Positions 11,253 to 22,800 of a stretch of DNA of 64,000 nucleotides are shown piece by piece (the first letter of the stretch is position 1; every line of letters begins with the position of its first letter). The translations under genes and the position numbers were made by a program. This stretch comes from Bactrocera neohumeralis (lineage: Eukaryota > Arthropoda > Insecta > Diptera > Tephritidae), in assembly GCF_024586455.1 (NCBI RefSeq), contig NC_065920.1:69348821-69412820 (forward strand). Reading direction: 5' to 3'. The notes below the pieces were generated by a model that worked only from the letters and a program-made list of their open reading frames with translations, was not told the DNA's origin and did not search any database.

Positions 11253-13300
11253 TAAGGCTGTATTCGCATTTTTCCGAATTCTAATATAAATCCCTTCCAA
11301 AAAAGAATGATTATTATTAGAAAATTTCCTTTGTTTTTCAGCAAGAACAATCGCTACAATTATTTGCCACGCTCACTAAAGCAGCAATAAAAATAATTGC
11401 AAAGAAAATTAACAAAAGATATTAAAAGTTTTCTCTCTTAATCACTGTGTTCAATGTCGCATAGAAAGCAGGGGAGAATAAAGAAACGAAAAAAAAATAT
11501 AAAAATTAAAAATAAAACTTAAATAAATTGAAAACAAAGAACCGCAACTAAATAAAGTGAAGCCAAAGTTAACAAAAGTGGAATAGAATAAAGTGTGTAT
11601 GGAAAGTGGAATTGTGCAGTGGCGCGTACAACAAAGCAACATTTAACACACAACAAAACGAAAGAAGAAACATAATGATTTTTCGCAACAAAAAGAAAGG
11701 AAAGCGTAACTATTATAAATAAAGGTAGACACAATGTAGTTTGGAGGCGCAATGCAGAGCGTTAAAGCCCCGTCAAAGCTCGTTGCGTCTGTGGAAAAAG
11801 AAGCGAAAATTTTCGCCAAAATGGAAACACACTTCAAACGCGCTTTTAACTAGAGCGTGAAAATGAAGCAAACTTCAGACTTTTAAATGTATGAGTATGT
11901 GTGTGGTAACTAAATACTGAGGAGTACGATTGTAGGAGAATACACACTAAGGGGTGACGCTGGCAATACCGAGTAATATTTTTAATTGAAAACATTAAAT
12001 TTAACTAGGACTATGTTGTAGAATATAAAAGTAGGTAGTCTTCAACGAAACAGTTCATACACTTCTGAGTATAAAATTTTTTATTAATTTTCAGTACATA
12101 AATAGTCATATTGACCTATTGTTACCAATATACATATTTATTTACCCAAAAACACTATAAGAAAAAGGCCCGAACATAGTTAGACAGATTACTTTCTCAC
12201 ACTCGCTCTTTCTCTCCTCTCTCTCTCTCTCTATTTATTGCGTTCCCCTTATATTTTGTATATATCTCCTTTCCACATCTTACTTAAGTTGTAATTTTCA
12301 AATTGTCATTCTCTGTCTTCTAATAGGTAGCATTCTCTTACCTTGATATCTTGAAAGATCCATTGAGGTTCATCCGTATAGAAGCAAATGCCAGATGTGT
12401 TTCGGTTAGAAAATCGGGACAACTATTATTACATTATCTTTCAGAGGTCTTTTAACTGTAGGTATGCATGAAGTCGACATTTTATGCCTTTCTAATGGAA
12501 CTGTAGCTTGGAGTCTACAAGAAGTACTTTATCCATTGATAAATACACGAGGATTGCACTGAAACCTTATGCCCTACTTTATCCATAAACACGACAGATC
12601 TTTTTCTCTCGAAGGCTTGGAAGAGCGAAAGACAAGCTTTAACCTTATTCAAAGGCTGAGTTATCCATTGATTTTGAACACCTACAATTATGTTGTATGA
12701 AAAAGTGAATAAATGGAAGCTGGTCTTAAGATTTTAGTAGCACCATTAAAAGATAATACAGATCTTAAGAAAAAATCAAGGAGTGGCTTATGTTTTTAGC
12801 AGAATCGAATTGCGTACCATTGGCGTATATACTGTAGATCTGTTTTCTAAGCAACTGGCTCTTAGACTGAGAGAATCTTCCCTATCAGTCATTTGTAATG
12901 ATGGACATTCTAATAATAACTTCAAAGCCAATACTATGATTTTCGTACTTAAATTAAGCACCAACATTGACTTCCACTTAAGAGAGCAGTGGGATAAAGG
13001 TGAGTTGTACAAGGACACAGATATAGGTATCTAGGTATACGGTAAACGAGTAGAAGGTGGTGGCAAAATTTAGTATCAGAACTGATTTCCATCTAGTAGC
13101 CTTCTAAGCGAAGATATCAGCGCCTAAGGAAAGCCTTATGGTTCTGACTAAGAATATATCGTCATCTAAAATGCAAAATAACGTAACATCACTTTTCATA
13201 ACTGTACGGCGAAGGAAAAACGATATAATAGAAACCATTCTTATGGAAACAAAATTTGAATTTGGTTATAAAATGGTTATTATAAGCGGGCACATATTGG
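11253..13300. other. No gene recognised; CT microsatellite at 12208-12232
   Basis: A (CT)n run lies at about 12208-12232. Frames around 11450-11840 and 12780-13030 are short and lack any domain. Confidence 0.5.
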
Positions 13301-13304
13301 TTAT

Positions 13305-13530
13305 ATACTGGTTATATATAACTCACAGCGAAAACTTAAAATTTTATGCATATAGGTATGATGTAATGAATCGGAAGGAATGAAAACGCAATTTCGATTT
13401 TTTGATGATGGTTATGTATGGGTTATATATAACTCATAGTGAAATCTTAAAATTTTATGCATATAGGTATGATTTATGTAGTGAATCGAAAGCAATAAAA
13501 AACGCAATTTTGATTTCTTTGATGATACGT
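13305..13530. repeat. Tandem duplication, ~110-bp unit, two copies
   Basis: The block 'GGTTATATATAACTCA..GTGAAA' / 'CTTAAAATTTTATGCATATA' / 'GTATGAT' / 'AACGCAATTT' occurs at about 13310-13415 and again at 13419-13530, with only scattered substitutions and small indels. The copies are less diverged than other arrays nearby. No coding frame is preserved. Confidence 0.8.
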
Positions 13531-15335
13531 TGTTTTGCATTTTAGGTGACGCGTATATGTCTCTTCAGACATATACCCTACTTAACTACCCAAGTGTATG
13601 AATTGATGGCACTGCAAATATCGCCGATTATTGATTATATGAGCGATTTGATTTAGAATTTCAGGTTTGAATTTGAAACTACGACTTTCTGAAATTTAAT
13701 GAACGATCACTACCTCCATTTAAGACTTAGATTTAACTACCAAATTTCACACAAAAGTTTTATGCTGGGTTCGATACCGGATCTATATGATCGATAATGC
13801 AGTTATGGATCTTCATTAGCCAAGCTTCGGTTGGTATACCTTTGGCCAAAAGTTTCAGTTGTATTTGAATACATACATTTCGGTACTTTTAATGCTATGA
13901 AGTAGACTCAACCAGAAAATTTTCATAAGTTAAGAAAATTTGTCAGATAAGGCAGCCTTAAGCTTTCTATAGAAACGAAACTACATAGAAAACACTTAAA
14001 GGAAACTTTATATGTATTTGCTTTGCTTTGCTTTTGGGTAAAAGTGTAGCGGTCAAGGACTTTTTCAGATAATGTCTAGTTTTGAGAGCCTGATCTTCGT
14101 ACAACCTCCTTGAAAAGTTCCTTGGTGTTCTGCAAAAGAGTAAATATTTCCAACTTTCTCTAAAAAAATTTTCAAAATTTCACTGATGTTTCTCCTCATC
14201 AGTACACGCCTATTTGTTAAAAACTTTCACGTTGCCTGCTCTCATACTCAAAATGATTGTTTTATTTTGCAACACTTTAGCTTTGTGGTGCGTCCTAAAT
14301 TGTAAGTGGAGGGAGAGAAAGTACGCAACAGAAAGTGGCGCAGTGGAGCAGCAGCCATAGATGCCACAGGGTAGTCGAGTAGACGCAATGGCGGTTGAAT
14401 TGAAAAAAGGTAAACCGAAGGCCTGCAGTTAGGCGTCGGAGCGAGGGGAGAGCAAAGGCAGAACACACAGCAACTATTGTTGCTTTCTGCATTGTGCATG
14501 AGTGCTTGTTGTTGTTGCTTTCGTTGTTGTTTGCTATTTTAATTTAAATTGCGAAACAATTGCGACGGCCTTGAAACAAATGGCGTAAAAGTAACACACA
14601 ACGCCAGTAAAGAAAAGTGCGCGCACAACGAAACGCACAGACGCGCTCACACACACACAGAGGTAGCAAGTGCAATTGTGAAAAATAACAGTTATTAAAG
14701 CGCACGTTGCAGTGGCACGAACAATAATAAAAGCCAGCATTTAGTGCTTGACTATTGCGCTGGAAATTAACACAAAAACACACTGCGAACACACCGCAAA
14801 CGCCTGAAAGTATGCAAAGCGCACACAAATGCAAGGCATTAGCAGGCGAGGCGCATGTGTAAGTACGCCATCGCTGAGTGAAATGCAAAAAAATTGTAAT
14901 AACAATAAAAACAAGAAATTCGGTGAGAAAAGAAATGTGCAACAACAACAACCAGAAAAGCAATTGCCACACAAATGTTGCACAACTAATGTGCGCATTT
15001 TGTATGCATTTCAAGCGACATGGAAAATAAAGTCCACAACAACAACAACAAAGTGGGTGATTATGAAAAGCAAGCGAGGCGACACGCACAAAGCGTGTGC
15101 AACAAGCGCAACAAAATCGCCTGGCGAGCAAGCAGCTTCTGCAGCAATGCGTTGGACCGCGTGTTAAGTGTAGTGGAGCGGCAGCAGCAGATTGTTGCAA
15201 GTTGCGCACTGACACATTTGGCGGTGATTACAGCAATGCGTAGTTTTCGTTGCTTTATTTTATTTTATTTTATGTCACTGCGTTGCCAACTTGACGCATT
15301 TAAATGGTGAAAGCGAAAATGAAAATATAAAAGTA
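13530..15335. other. No gene recognised; CAA/CA-rich tract 14,500-15,200
   Basis: From about 14500 the sequence is richer in G+C, with CAACAA runs (14940-14955, 15035-15053) and a short (CA)n at about 14651-14660. The long minus-strand frame here is Cys/Phe/Leu-rich and looks like a shadow of these repeats. Such tracts are common in fly introns and UTRs, but I see no exon. Confidence 0.5.
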
Positions 15336-15337
15336 AA

Positions 15338-15390
15338 AGAAACAAAAAATTCAGGACACAACAGTGTTGCAGGTAAAGAGAAAGGTATGC
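15338..15390 (+). repeat. Direct repeat, left copy (flanks INE-like element)
   Basis: The motif 'AGAAACAAAAAATT', 'GG(A/G)CAC', 'ACA(G/A)TGTTGCAGGTAAA' and a later '(G)TATGC' recurs at 16537-16591. The two copies flank the INE-like element at 15405-16515. Confidence 0.75.
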
Positions 15391-15404
15391 AAAATAAAAA
15401 AAAA

Positions 15405-16515
15405 AAATCATTACATAAGCCTGCACCGAAGCTATCATACCCTACACAGGTGAATTTCTTAGAGCATAAAATGTGTAAAAACATATTTATCTAGATTTTG
15501 ATCGTTCAGTTCGTATGGCAGCTATATGCTATAGTTCTCCGGTCTACTCAATTTGCCCGAAATTTATAGCATTGTCTTAGTAAATAATTTTTACAAAATT
15601 TCATGAAGATATCTTGTTTAATAAGAAAGTTTTTCACACAAGGACTTGTTTTTTATCGCTCAGTTTGTACGGCAGCTATATGCTATAATGACCCGATCGG
15701 AACAATTTCTTCAGCGATCACTCATAAATATTCTTCAAATAAAAAAGTTTTTCACACAAGGACTTGATTTTCATCGCTCAGTTTGTATGACTATATGCTA
15801 TAATGATAAATATTTCTTCGGATCATTACGCCATGTGACTTGGATAAATATTTATGCCAAATTTCATTAAGATATCTTGTGAAATTGAAAAGTTTTTCAC
15901 ACAAGGACTTGATTTTTATCGCTCAGTTTGTACGGCAGCTATATGCTATAATGACCCGATCGGAACAATTTCTTCAGCGATCACACTGTTGACTTGGATA
16001 AATATTTTGTAAAATTTCATTAAGATATCTTGTGAAATTGAAAAGTTTTTCACACAAGGACTTGATTTTTATCGCTCAGTTTGTACGGCAGCTATATGCT
16101 ATAATGACTCGATCGGAACAATTTCCTCGGTGATTACACCATTGACTTGGATAAATATTCGTGTCAAATTTCATTAAGATATCTTGTCAAATAGAAAAGT
16201 TTTTCCTACAAGGACATGATTTTCATCGTTCAGTTTGTATGACAGCTATATGCTATAACGGTATGTTATCGTCGGTTCCAACAAATCAGCAACTTCTTGT
16301 AGAGAAAAGGGCGTGTGCATAATTTCAGATCGATTACTCAAGAACTTAGGGACTAGTCCGCGTGTAACCGATAAGCAGATGGACATGACTAGATCCATTA
16401 TTTCCGTCACGCAGATCATTTATACATCTATTTTATAGAGCCATCAACATTTCTTTCAGAGTTTTAAACAATTCGTGAAAATTTAATATATAACAGCATG
16501 TTCAGGGTATAATGA
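15405..16515 (-). mobile_element. INE-like element, antisense, with six internal tandem units
   Basis: Read on the minus strand, the head lies near 16515-16490 (TACCCTGAACA, with part of the hairpin lost). Then come CATGTCCATCTG near 16380, the 'CTACAAGAAG..GCTGATTTGTTGG' block near 16300-16270, and repeated units with CATATAGCTG(C/T)C. The tail is GGGTATGATAGCTTCGGTGCA near 15415-15440. The landmark TCGCTCAGTTT (plus strand) falls near 15502, 15656, 15775, 15919, 16072 and 16226, so the period is mostly 144-154. Units near 15640-15725, 15905-15990 and 16058-16140 are almost identical, suggesting recent local amplification. The element is non-coding. Confidence 0.75.
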
Positions 16516-16536
16516 TACCATATTTAAGTGCTCATG

Positions 16537-16591
16537 AAAGAAACAAAAAATTAAGGGCACGACAATGTTGCAGGTAAATGGAGGAGTATGC
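16537..16591 (+). repeat. Direct repeat, right copy
   Basis: See the left copy at 15338-15390. The copies differ at several positions, so they are not a fresh target duplication. Confidence 0.75.
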
Positions 16592-17300
16592 GAGAATATA
16601 TGAAAAATGCGTGCGAATTGAAGGAAAACGCAAGCAGTAAGCTTAAAAAGCAAGCGAAAATATGCTAAAAATCACGACAAGCGGGGCAGGATACAGTACA
16701 AACATATTGGCCTGCAGAAGATGGTCACAGGATATTGAAGAATATGTGAGAAAACACACCAAGAGTTGCAACAAAGAAAACACTGAAAAAGTAAGCGAGC
16801 CAAACGAAGTAAACGCAGCACCGAAATGCTGAGCGCAGGCAACGAATCTTACAGCGGTGGAAGTAATTATGAGAAACAAGCAGAAATATTATGCAAATTA
16901 TGCGCAAAGGGCAAAAGATGTAAGAAGAGCTTCCAGCAGACTGTACGAAAATACCGCCGAAATCGTAAGCAGGCACTACTTGCAACATTCAACTTGCAAC
17001 ACCAGCACTGGAGCGCTGTATTTGCATACTTTCATTTTGTCCGTTTTGTTTTTGTTGTTTTAATTTCTATTTTTAATATTTTGTACTTGTGCAGCAAAAG
17101 CAAATGGCCGGTAAATGTTTTGCATGTTCGCTTTTCCTGCGCAATTTCGTTTTCAAATTAAATTCGGTGATTGTTTTTATGGCACAGTTAATCGTTGCAA
17201 CATTTTATAACGGCACTGCGGAAACACATTTGCTTATCGTTTACTTCACAACGTTGCAAGGTAATTGCTATTTTTTTGTTTCTAAAAACACTTTGTTACG
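16592..17300. other. No gene recognised
   Basis: Mixed composition with an A-rich first half. The 111-codon plus frame at 16826-17161 has no domain I recognise and overlaps another open frame. Confidence 0.45.
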
Positions 17301-17885
17301 TAACGTCCAAACTCGAGTTTAAGATTTAGAGTTTGCGAAACTCTAGGTTTATGAAAGCTTAATCGAGTTTCGGGCCTCGAATTTTTATGTTAGTTTTGTA
17401 AAATATCATGAATAACTCGAGTTTATGTTTATGTTGGTTAAACTCGAAGTTGGTTTAGATTTTTCTGTACATTCAAGACATAACAACTCGAATTTAAGAT
17501 TTTGAGTTTACAAAACTTTAAACTTTTTTTGACATTTCAATATTAATTTTATAGTAAATGATGTTTAAGGTTTCGAGTTTATTGAATTTAGAGCTCACAA
17601 TTCAGAGTTTAAGAAATTCTAAGTTTAGCTTCACATTTCTCTGTTATTTACTGTAAAATTATGATGTTTAACTTGAGTTTACGGCTTAGATTTTGTTGTA
17701 TTAAATATTATTTCTATGCAGTAATAGATTATCAATACGAATTTAGGACTTTGAGTGTTATAAACTTGACATTCTATTTTATTTATTTATTAAGCTTTAA
17801 AGTGACTAACATGAGTTTTAGATTTAAAATATTCCAAACTCTGAGCTTAAGTTTAGAGTTGATTTAACTCTGAGTTGGGAAGAGT
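17300..17885. repeat. GAGTTT/CTCGAGTTT-rich degenerate array, left part
   Basis: Short words such as AACTCGAGTTTA, GATTTAGAGTTT, AAACTCTA and TTTCGAGTTTA recur irregularly every 20-60 bases. The same vocabulary (AAGTTTA, TCTAAGTTTAGCTTCACA, TTTCGAGTTAATTAAACTC) returns at 18590-18780. The intervening retroposon fragment interrupts the array. Confidence 0.65.
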
Positions 17886-17889
17886 TGTG

Positions 17890-18425
17890 ATGAGTTTACT
17901 GTCAATTCCTGCTTCAGACTTCCTAACTATTGCAGTGTCTTCCAAGCTGAGGTTGCAGCCATTACTCAAACAACAGAGCAGCCATACTAGCCTTGAACTT
18001 ATTTACAATGCACACAGTTGGTCGAGAAGTGCCCAACATCGTTATCAATAGCATCTAGTGTCTTTGTGATAAGACTGGTATGGGTACCGGGTCATAGTAG
18101 AATCGCACGAAATTGTAAGGCTGATGAGCCAGCAAGAAAAGGCACCCTAGAACAGCTATCGATAGCTTGGCCAGCGCTGAGTTACAGTCGGTACTTGTTC
18201 TGTCGAAAAAACTTTTTGGACCAAGATTGATGGCAAGAGATCCAGTGATCTCTATGTCCTAAATAAGAGTAACCTCTCGCTCGTCGCGGTGCTTTTAACA
18301 GGCCTTTGTCCTATTGGCATCCATGCTGTAAAGTTGGAAGATGAGATGGATACAACTCAAACTTCCTTCCTAACTATCCAGTGCTTCGAGGTCAAGTCTT
18401 AAACCATTGGCAGCGCATAACTTCA
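17890..18425 (+). pseudogene. Non-LTR retrotransposon RNase H and C-terminus, broken
   Basis: The plus strand encodes, in order, FRLPNYCSVFQAEVAAI (about 17912-17965, RNase H strand with the catalytic Glu), then VWVPGHSRIARNCKADE (about 18076-18126, RNase H core with the His loop). A C-terminal block ..SNLSLVAVLLTGLCPIGIHAV follows (about 18270-18330). These are the ends of an R1/Jockey-like ORF2. A stop after 18228 and frame changes make it non-functional. The RT domain is missing, consistent with the usual 5' truncation of non-LTR copies. It sits inside the GAGTTT-rich array. A related antisense fragment is at 3335-4350. Confidence 0.8.
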
Positions 18426-18589
18426 GTCATTCCACCGTACTGACGAGAATGGAAATTAAACATATGTGCAAATTTGTATTAGTTCCTAAGGATTTTGCTA
18501 ATTTATAAGTTCGAACACAGGAATTATTCTTTATATTTCTTTATATACATATAGTGGTCCACGTGCAATCTCTCTAGATTAGCCTTCTA

Positions 18590-18780
18590 AGCTAAACTTA
18601 CTATTTCAAGTTTAAAAGGTCTAAGTTTAGCTTCACAGTTCCAAGTTTATTAAACTATGAACTTACTTTTTAAGCATAACAAATTCGAACAAAAAAGTTT
18701 TGCCTGGCATTTCCATGTTAATTATGTAACACACGAAAAAGTTTCGAGTTAATTAAACTCTGCTCTGAAAATGGTTTGAA
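18590..18780. repeat. GAGTTT/AAGTTTA-rich degenerate array, right part
   Basis: Continuation of the vocabulary seen at 17300-17885, on the far side of the retroposon fragment. Confidence 0.55.
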
Positions 18781-18899
18781 AAAATATAAATGATACCATA
18801 TCTTATTTTCAAATAAGAACTATATCATTTCTTAAAAACAAGAACAAAATAGTTGTTATGGAAATTAAAATGTTGTTTTTTTATTTAATGTAAAGTATA

Positions 18900-19725
18900 A
18901 CCGATTTAATTCATTTTTGAATATAACATTATTCAAATTGCTCCACGACTTATTTTGCAAGAACGAATTCGATGAACCCAATTTTAGTTCATCGCATTTT
19001 TTTACTATTTGTTTTATTATTGCAAGTTGTTCCAAAAATCACAAATTCAATTCAATGCCTCACAAGATTAGTTTATGGTGTAATCGAATCTCCAAACTTT
19101 TCTCGCGAAATAATTCGATTGATGTACGAGCTGTGTGGCACTTAGGCCCGTCTTGTTGGACCAGTTATTGTCAAGGTCAACTTCTTACAATTTTACGGCT
19201 TTAAAAAACTTGGTTATCACCGCTCGCCATTGACAGTAACGTTGTCACCAGATTCATTCTTAAAACCACTTCAGACTAAAAACCACACCAAACTGTCGAT
19301 TTAGGTTAGTTGTGCATGAATAACTTTAGAATTTTCTTTGCACCAGAAACGACAGTTTTGCAAAAATATTTACCACGCACCATACAGATGAAAATGAGTC
19401 TTAACATCGCAGAAGATGATTTTACTTAAGAAATTGCAGAATTATCGTTTTCAAGTGGTTCCAAGGCAAAATCAGCATATTCTCAACGTTAAGATACCGT
19501 TTCAATGAAATTCGGTTATAATCTTAACACCCTGAGAACAATTTTATATGGATGCAAGCGCAAAACCTTTTTCAAAATCCGTCAGCTTGTGGTTTGAGAT
19601 CGTCCCACTTCTTGAAAACGGCTTGAAATCGACAAATTGCAGTCTTCAGCAACACTTGCCTTAACGATAGCATACTTTTCATTATTTCGAGTGGTTCTTT
19701 GTCTTATTTTAACATAGCAATGGAC
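18900..19725 (-). pseudogene. Tc1/mariner-superfamily transposase pseudogene, antisense
   Basis: Reading the minus strand from about 19663 downward gives KASVAEDCNLSISSRFQEVGRSQTT (helix-turn-helix region), LHPYKIVL, then ADFALEPLEND. STVWCGF follows (about 19290-19310), then FKNESGDNVTVNGER, and a QDG..CHTARTSIELF block with the second catalytic Asp (about 19100-19150). A weaker C-terminus may run to about 18900. In-frame stops and frameshifts occur throughout, and the first Asp motif (normally FSDEAHF) is degraded. Family members are about 330-350 residues. The upstream end abuts the terminal repeat of the plus-strand element at 19730, so the remaining N-terminus may have been displaced by that insertion. 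Confidence 0.75.
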
Positions 19726-19729
19726 TTCT

Positions 19730-20760
19730 AACGGGTGATTTACACAGAAGTATTTTTTTTAATATTTTTTTGACAAATCACCCGTGAATCGTGTCAAATT
19801 GTCATATAATTTTTGTTCAGTGTTATTTGGTATTTCATGATGGAAAGACTTACGCCTGAACAACGTTTACAAGTCGTTGTAGTTCATTACGAAAATTCAC
19901 GTCCTGTATTGAACGTGTTTCGCGCTCTACGCTCAACTTATGGTCGACGTAATCGGCCTACTGAGCCTGTTCGCAACACCATCACCCATCTTAACACCCA
20001 GTATTCATTATTGGATAATATTCCATCGAATAAGGCAAGTCTAGCACGCAGTGAAGAAAATATAGCAGCCGTAGCTGAAACTGTAAACGAACACTGCGGA
20101 GAGTGGATTCGGCGTAGTTCGTAGCAACTCGGGCTGACTTATGGAATGACTTGGCGCGTACAAAATACAGCTTGTGCAAGAACTGAATCTATTCGGCGAC
20201 ATCGCTTCGCTCTATGGGCTCTTGAAAATTTGAAAGAAGATCGGACAATTTCCGGTCAAATTTTGTTCAGCGATTAAGTCCATTTCAGGCTCAATGGTTA
20301 TGTAAAGAAGCAAAATTACTGCATTTGTAACGAAGAGCAACCTGAAGAGAGTTACCATTTTTACATTTTCTTCAAAAATGATGGAAAGTAACCGGCAATT
20401 GCGGCCATTATCACGTCATGATAACCGACTATTTGTTGCTTCAAATTGAAGCTCGTGATCTCAGCGACATTTGGTTTTAAAAAGTCGACGCCGCTTCCCA
20501 CACATCGCATCAATCAATGGATTTATTTAGATAACACTTAGGTGAGAAGATGCTTTCACGTCTCGGATCAATCGACTGGCCACCAAGATCGTGTGATATC
20601 ACACCGTTCGACTTTTTTATGTAAAGTCTAGAGTATATGCGGACAATCCCGTTTCGATTCAGTTCTTGGAGCAAAACATCACGATAAAAGTAGGGAACTT
20701 CGTAATGAATCACACTTTAAGTACCTCCTACTTCCTTTAACTAGTTAAAGTTGTGTATTT
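19730..20760 (+). mobile_element. Tc1/mariner-superfamily element, degenerate, 5' end present
   Basis: The 5' end CGGGTGATTT (about 19730) and a second inverted CACCCG word at 19780 precede the transposase gene. This resembles the start of a common insect mariner-like element that I recall beginning GGGTGATTT. No matching 3' terminal repeat is visible by 20760, so the right boundary is approximate. Confidence 0.6.
19840..20720 (+). pseudogene. Tc1/mariner-like transposase pseudogene
   Basis: The start MERLTPEQRLQVVVVHYEN at 19840 fits the family N-terminus. The first helix-turn-helix is followed by ENIAAVAETVNEH and, after a TAG at 20122, QLGLTYGMTWRV in the same frame. FSD, then a stop replacing the usual Glu, then FRLNGYVKKQN lies near 20265-20320 (first catalytic Asp kept). 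A scrambled second-Asp block lies near 20485-20515 (VDAASHTS). The third motif, WPPRSCDITPFDFF, is well kept near 20577-20618, then VYADNPVSIQFLE. At least four stops and one or more frameshifts make it inactive. It is head to head with the related antisense copy at 18900-19725. Confidence 0.85.
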
Positions 20761-22415
20761 TCCCATTTATTTATTAATTATTATATACTATACATATAAG
20801 AAGGCGTAGCTTAGTTAAGTGAAGTCCGATTTGAAGTCAAATTCAATACAGTTTACTTTTCAGCTTAATCTGCACTTAAATCTGCATAAAATATAAAAAT
20901 CTTTTAAACTTATTTTCAGCCATAAATTCCATTATTTTTTTGACATATTAATTCGCTTAAAAATCTGTTTTAAGTGCATTAAAAATATAATTATTTTTCT
21001 AAATTTATTTTGCTCTTAATTTTGGGTGCGACTGCAAGGCGTCAAACGCCTGAGTGGGGTATTCAGCCACTCTTTCAAATGCCTTTAAATATTAGACACA
21101 CACACACAGGTAATCCTGACTCCACCCACAAATTCACATTTAGCATAAAACGAATACCACAACTCACCACGGTGCTCCGTGGCCGGTGAATGCAATCAAA
21201 CAAATGAAATGAACGAAATTGAAAGTAGTGAAAATGACAGCTGTATACACAGAAAGCAGGCTTGTCACAATGAATGAGTGAATGAATGAATGGGAAACGA
21301 AAATAGAAACGAAATGAATGTGGCATTGTACGCATTTAGGCTCATTTGTTGTAATCACAATGGTGACCCGCTGACCAACAAACGGACGGACAAAGCAAAC
21401 ATATGTTTCAATTTGCGGCGAACAAATGAAGTTGTACACTGCCTCGCGGTGATGGAAATTGCAACAAATGAAATAAAATGAAGGAAAAATAAAGAGAGAA
21501 GCAAGCGGAAGGCAAAGGAAAGAAATAAGGCGCAGTGGCACGCACTGGTGCTGCCATATGTATAAACATCATTGATTATTACTTTTCTGCTGACTTAATT
21601 GGAATGTATCTGAAGATGACTTGCTTTTCTCGTTCTCTCTTTAGTATATGCCCTTAGAAAATGTGTTATTTTAGGTAACGGCAATTTATTTACTTTTCAT
21701 TTCTGCTTTCATTCAATTTCATTTTCTTTCTTTGTTTCGGTTAGTTGACCTGCCCTCAGGTGCATTTTTGTTTCCTTGCTGCGCGGCGTCGCTTGGTAAC
21801 TGAGAGGCAGTGTGATACTTGGAAATTGATTTTGGGCTTATATACGTACAATATAATGTATATAGGTATATAATGCTTATATATATCGGAATATAAATTC
21901 TTTTGACCAATTTCTTTTAGTTTTCCTTCTTTTCCTGTTGCTCGATAAATGGTTTGCAGTGTATCGCTTGTTGTTATTTTTGTTATTAAATTTTGTCGGT
22001 TGTTTTCCTCTCAATATGCCATCATGTTTTCGTATATAAACAAATGACAAAGGCAAACAACAACAACTAAATATTTGGCTTTTGCTTTATTCCTGTAAAC
22101 AAATCAGTTTGCATGTAATTGAATTTGGAGATTGATATTGGTAAGAGGTTTGAAGCCTTTGTTTTGACACTGAAAATATCAAATCATTAAAGAGCGACGT
22201 TACTACTGAAATACACATTGAAATAATTAGGAAGTTTATATTTATTAAATCGGTTTGTTTTGAAATAATTGGAAATGTTTACTATATCAACTTGAATCAT
22301 TAAAGAGCGACTAATAGTTACTACTCAAAATCGATAGGCCAATTGAAATAATTAGGTTTGCCAATCATGGAATTATATTTATTTACTAACTAAATCGGAT
22401 CAAGAGCAAAAATGT
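20760..22415. other. No gene recognised; (CA)n near 21096-21107
   Basis: The sequence is AT-rich up to 21000 and then of mixed composition. The frames at 21075-21541 overlap on both strands and contain simple repeats (GAATGAATG). No domain is visible. Confidence 0.5.
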
Positions 22416-22419
22416 AAAT

Positions 22420-22560
22420 CGAGAGGCACAGTTCGAACGCGTGACCCAAATCATTCTCTCATTCTCAAGCGTATCTCTGTTCGTTGTGGCGAATTTTGGG
22501 AAATTTACTATTCTTTGCCTACTTAATCTTGTATCCTAAGCCGCTTGACCACTGAACTTG
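22420..22560 (-). other. tRNA-like segment with A-box and B-box words
   Basis: On the minus strand, AGTGGTCAAGCGGCTTAGGATA (22536-22557) resembles the A box of Leu/Ser-type tRNAs. GGTCACGCGTTCGAACTG (about 22428-22446) resembles a B box. The boxes are about 100 bases apart, too far for a functional tRNA, and no cloverleaf can be drawn. It may be a tRNA-derived SINE relic or a coincidence. Confidence 0.25.
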
Positions 22561-22619
22561 AGTTAAAGACAGCGGCGTCATGGGGCCGTACATTACGGAT
22601 GAAAATTGGTTGGTATGGA

Positions 22620-22800
22620 CTTGGTTGCATTTGCACAATTTTTATTGAAAGGAAAGCGTTATGCAGACGTAGAGGCCATTGAAAAGGCTTTCCAAAATCG
22701 GCATTGATGAACTTCGAATGAGTATCGAACGTGAAATTGCGGTTATGCCAACGAGCTAAAACAAGGCTCATTCGACAGTTCGAATATACTTTAACATTAA
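22620..22800 (+). pseudogene. Mariner transposase C-terminal scrap, irritans-type
   Basis: The DNA for FLLKGKRYADVEAIEKA (about 22640-22692) closely matches the minus strand of the mariner at 60.4-61.2 kb (MKGKRYANVEAIQKA). A second block around 22752-22780 matches the following ASELKHSFD segment of that element after an inserted or rearranged stretch of about 60 bases. These are the last residues of an irritans-type mariner transposase. Everything upstream, including the catalytic core, is unrecognisable. Confidence 0.65.

Noticed and set aside
13765..13785. GGGTTCGATACC as a tRNA B box
   Set aside because: No A box or acceptor stem at tRNA distance.
14544..15215. 223-codon minus-strand frame
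   Set aside because: Cys/Phe/Leu-rich product produced by antisense reading of CAA and CA repeats; several overlapping frames; no domain.
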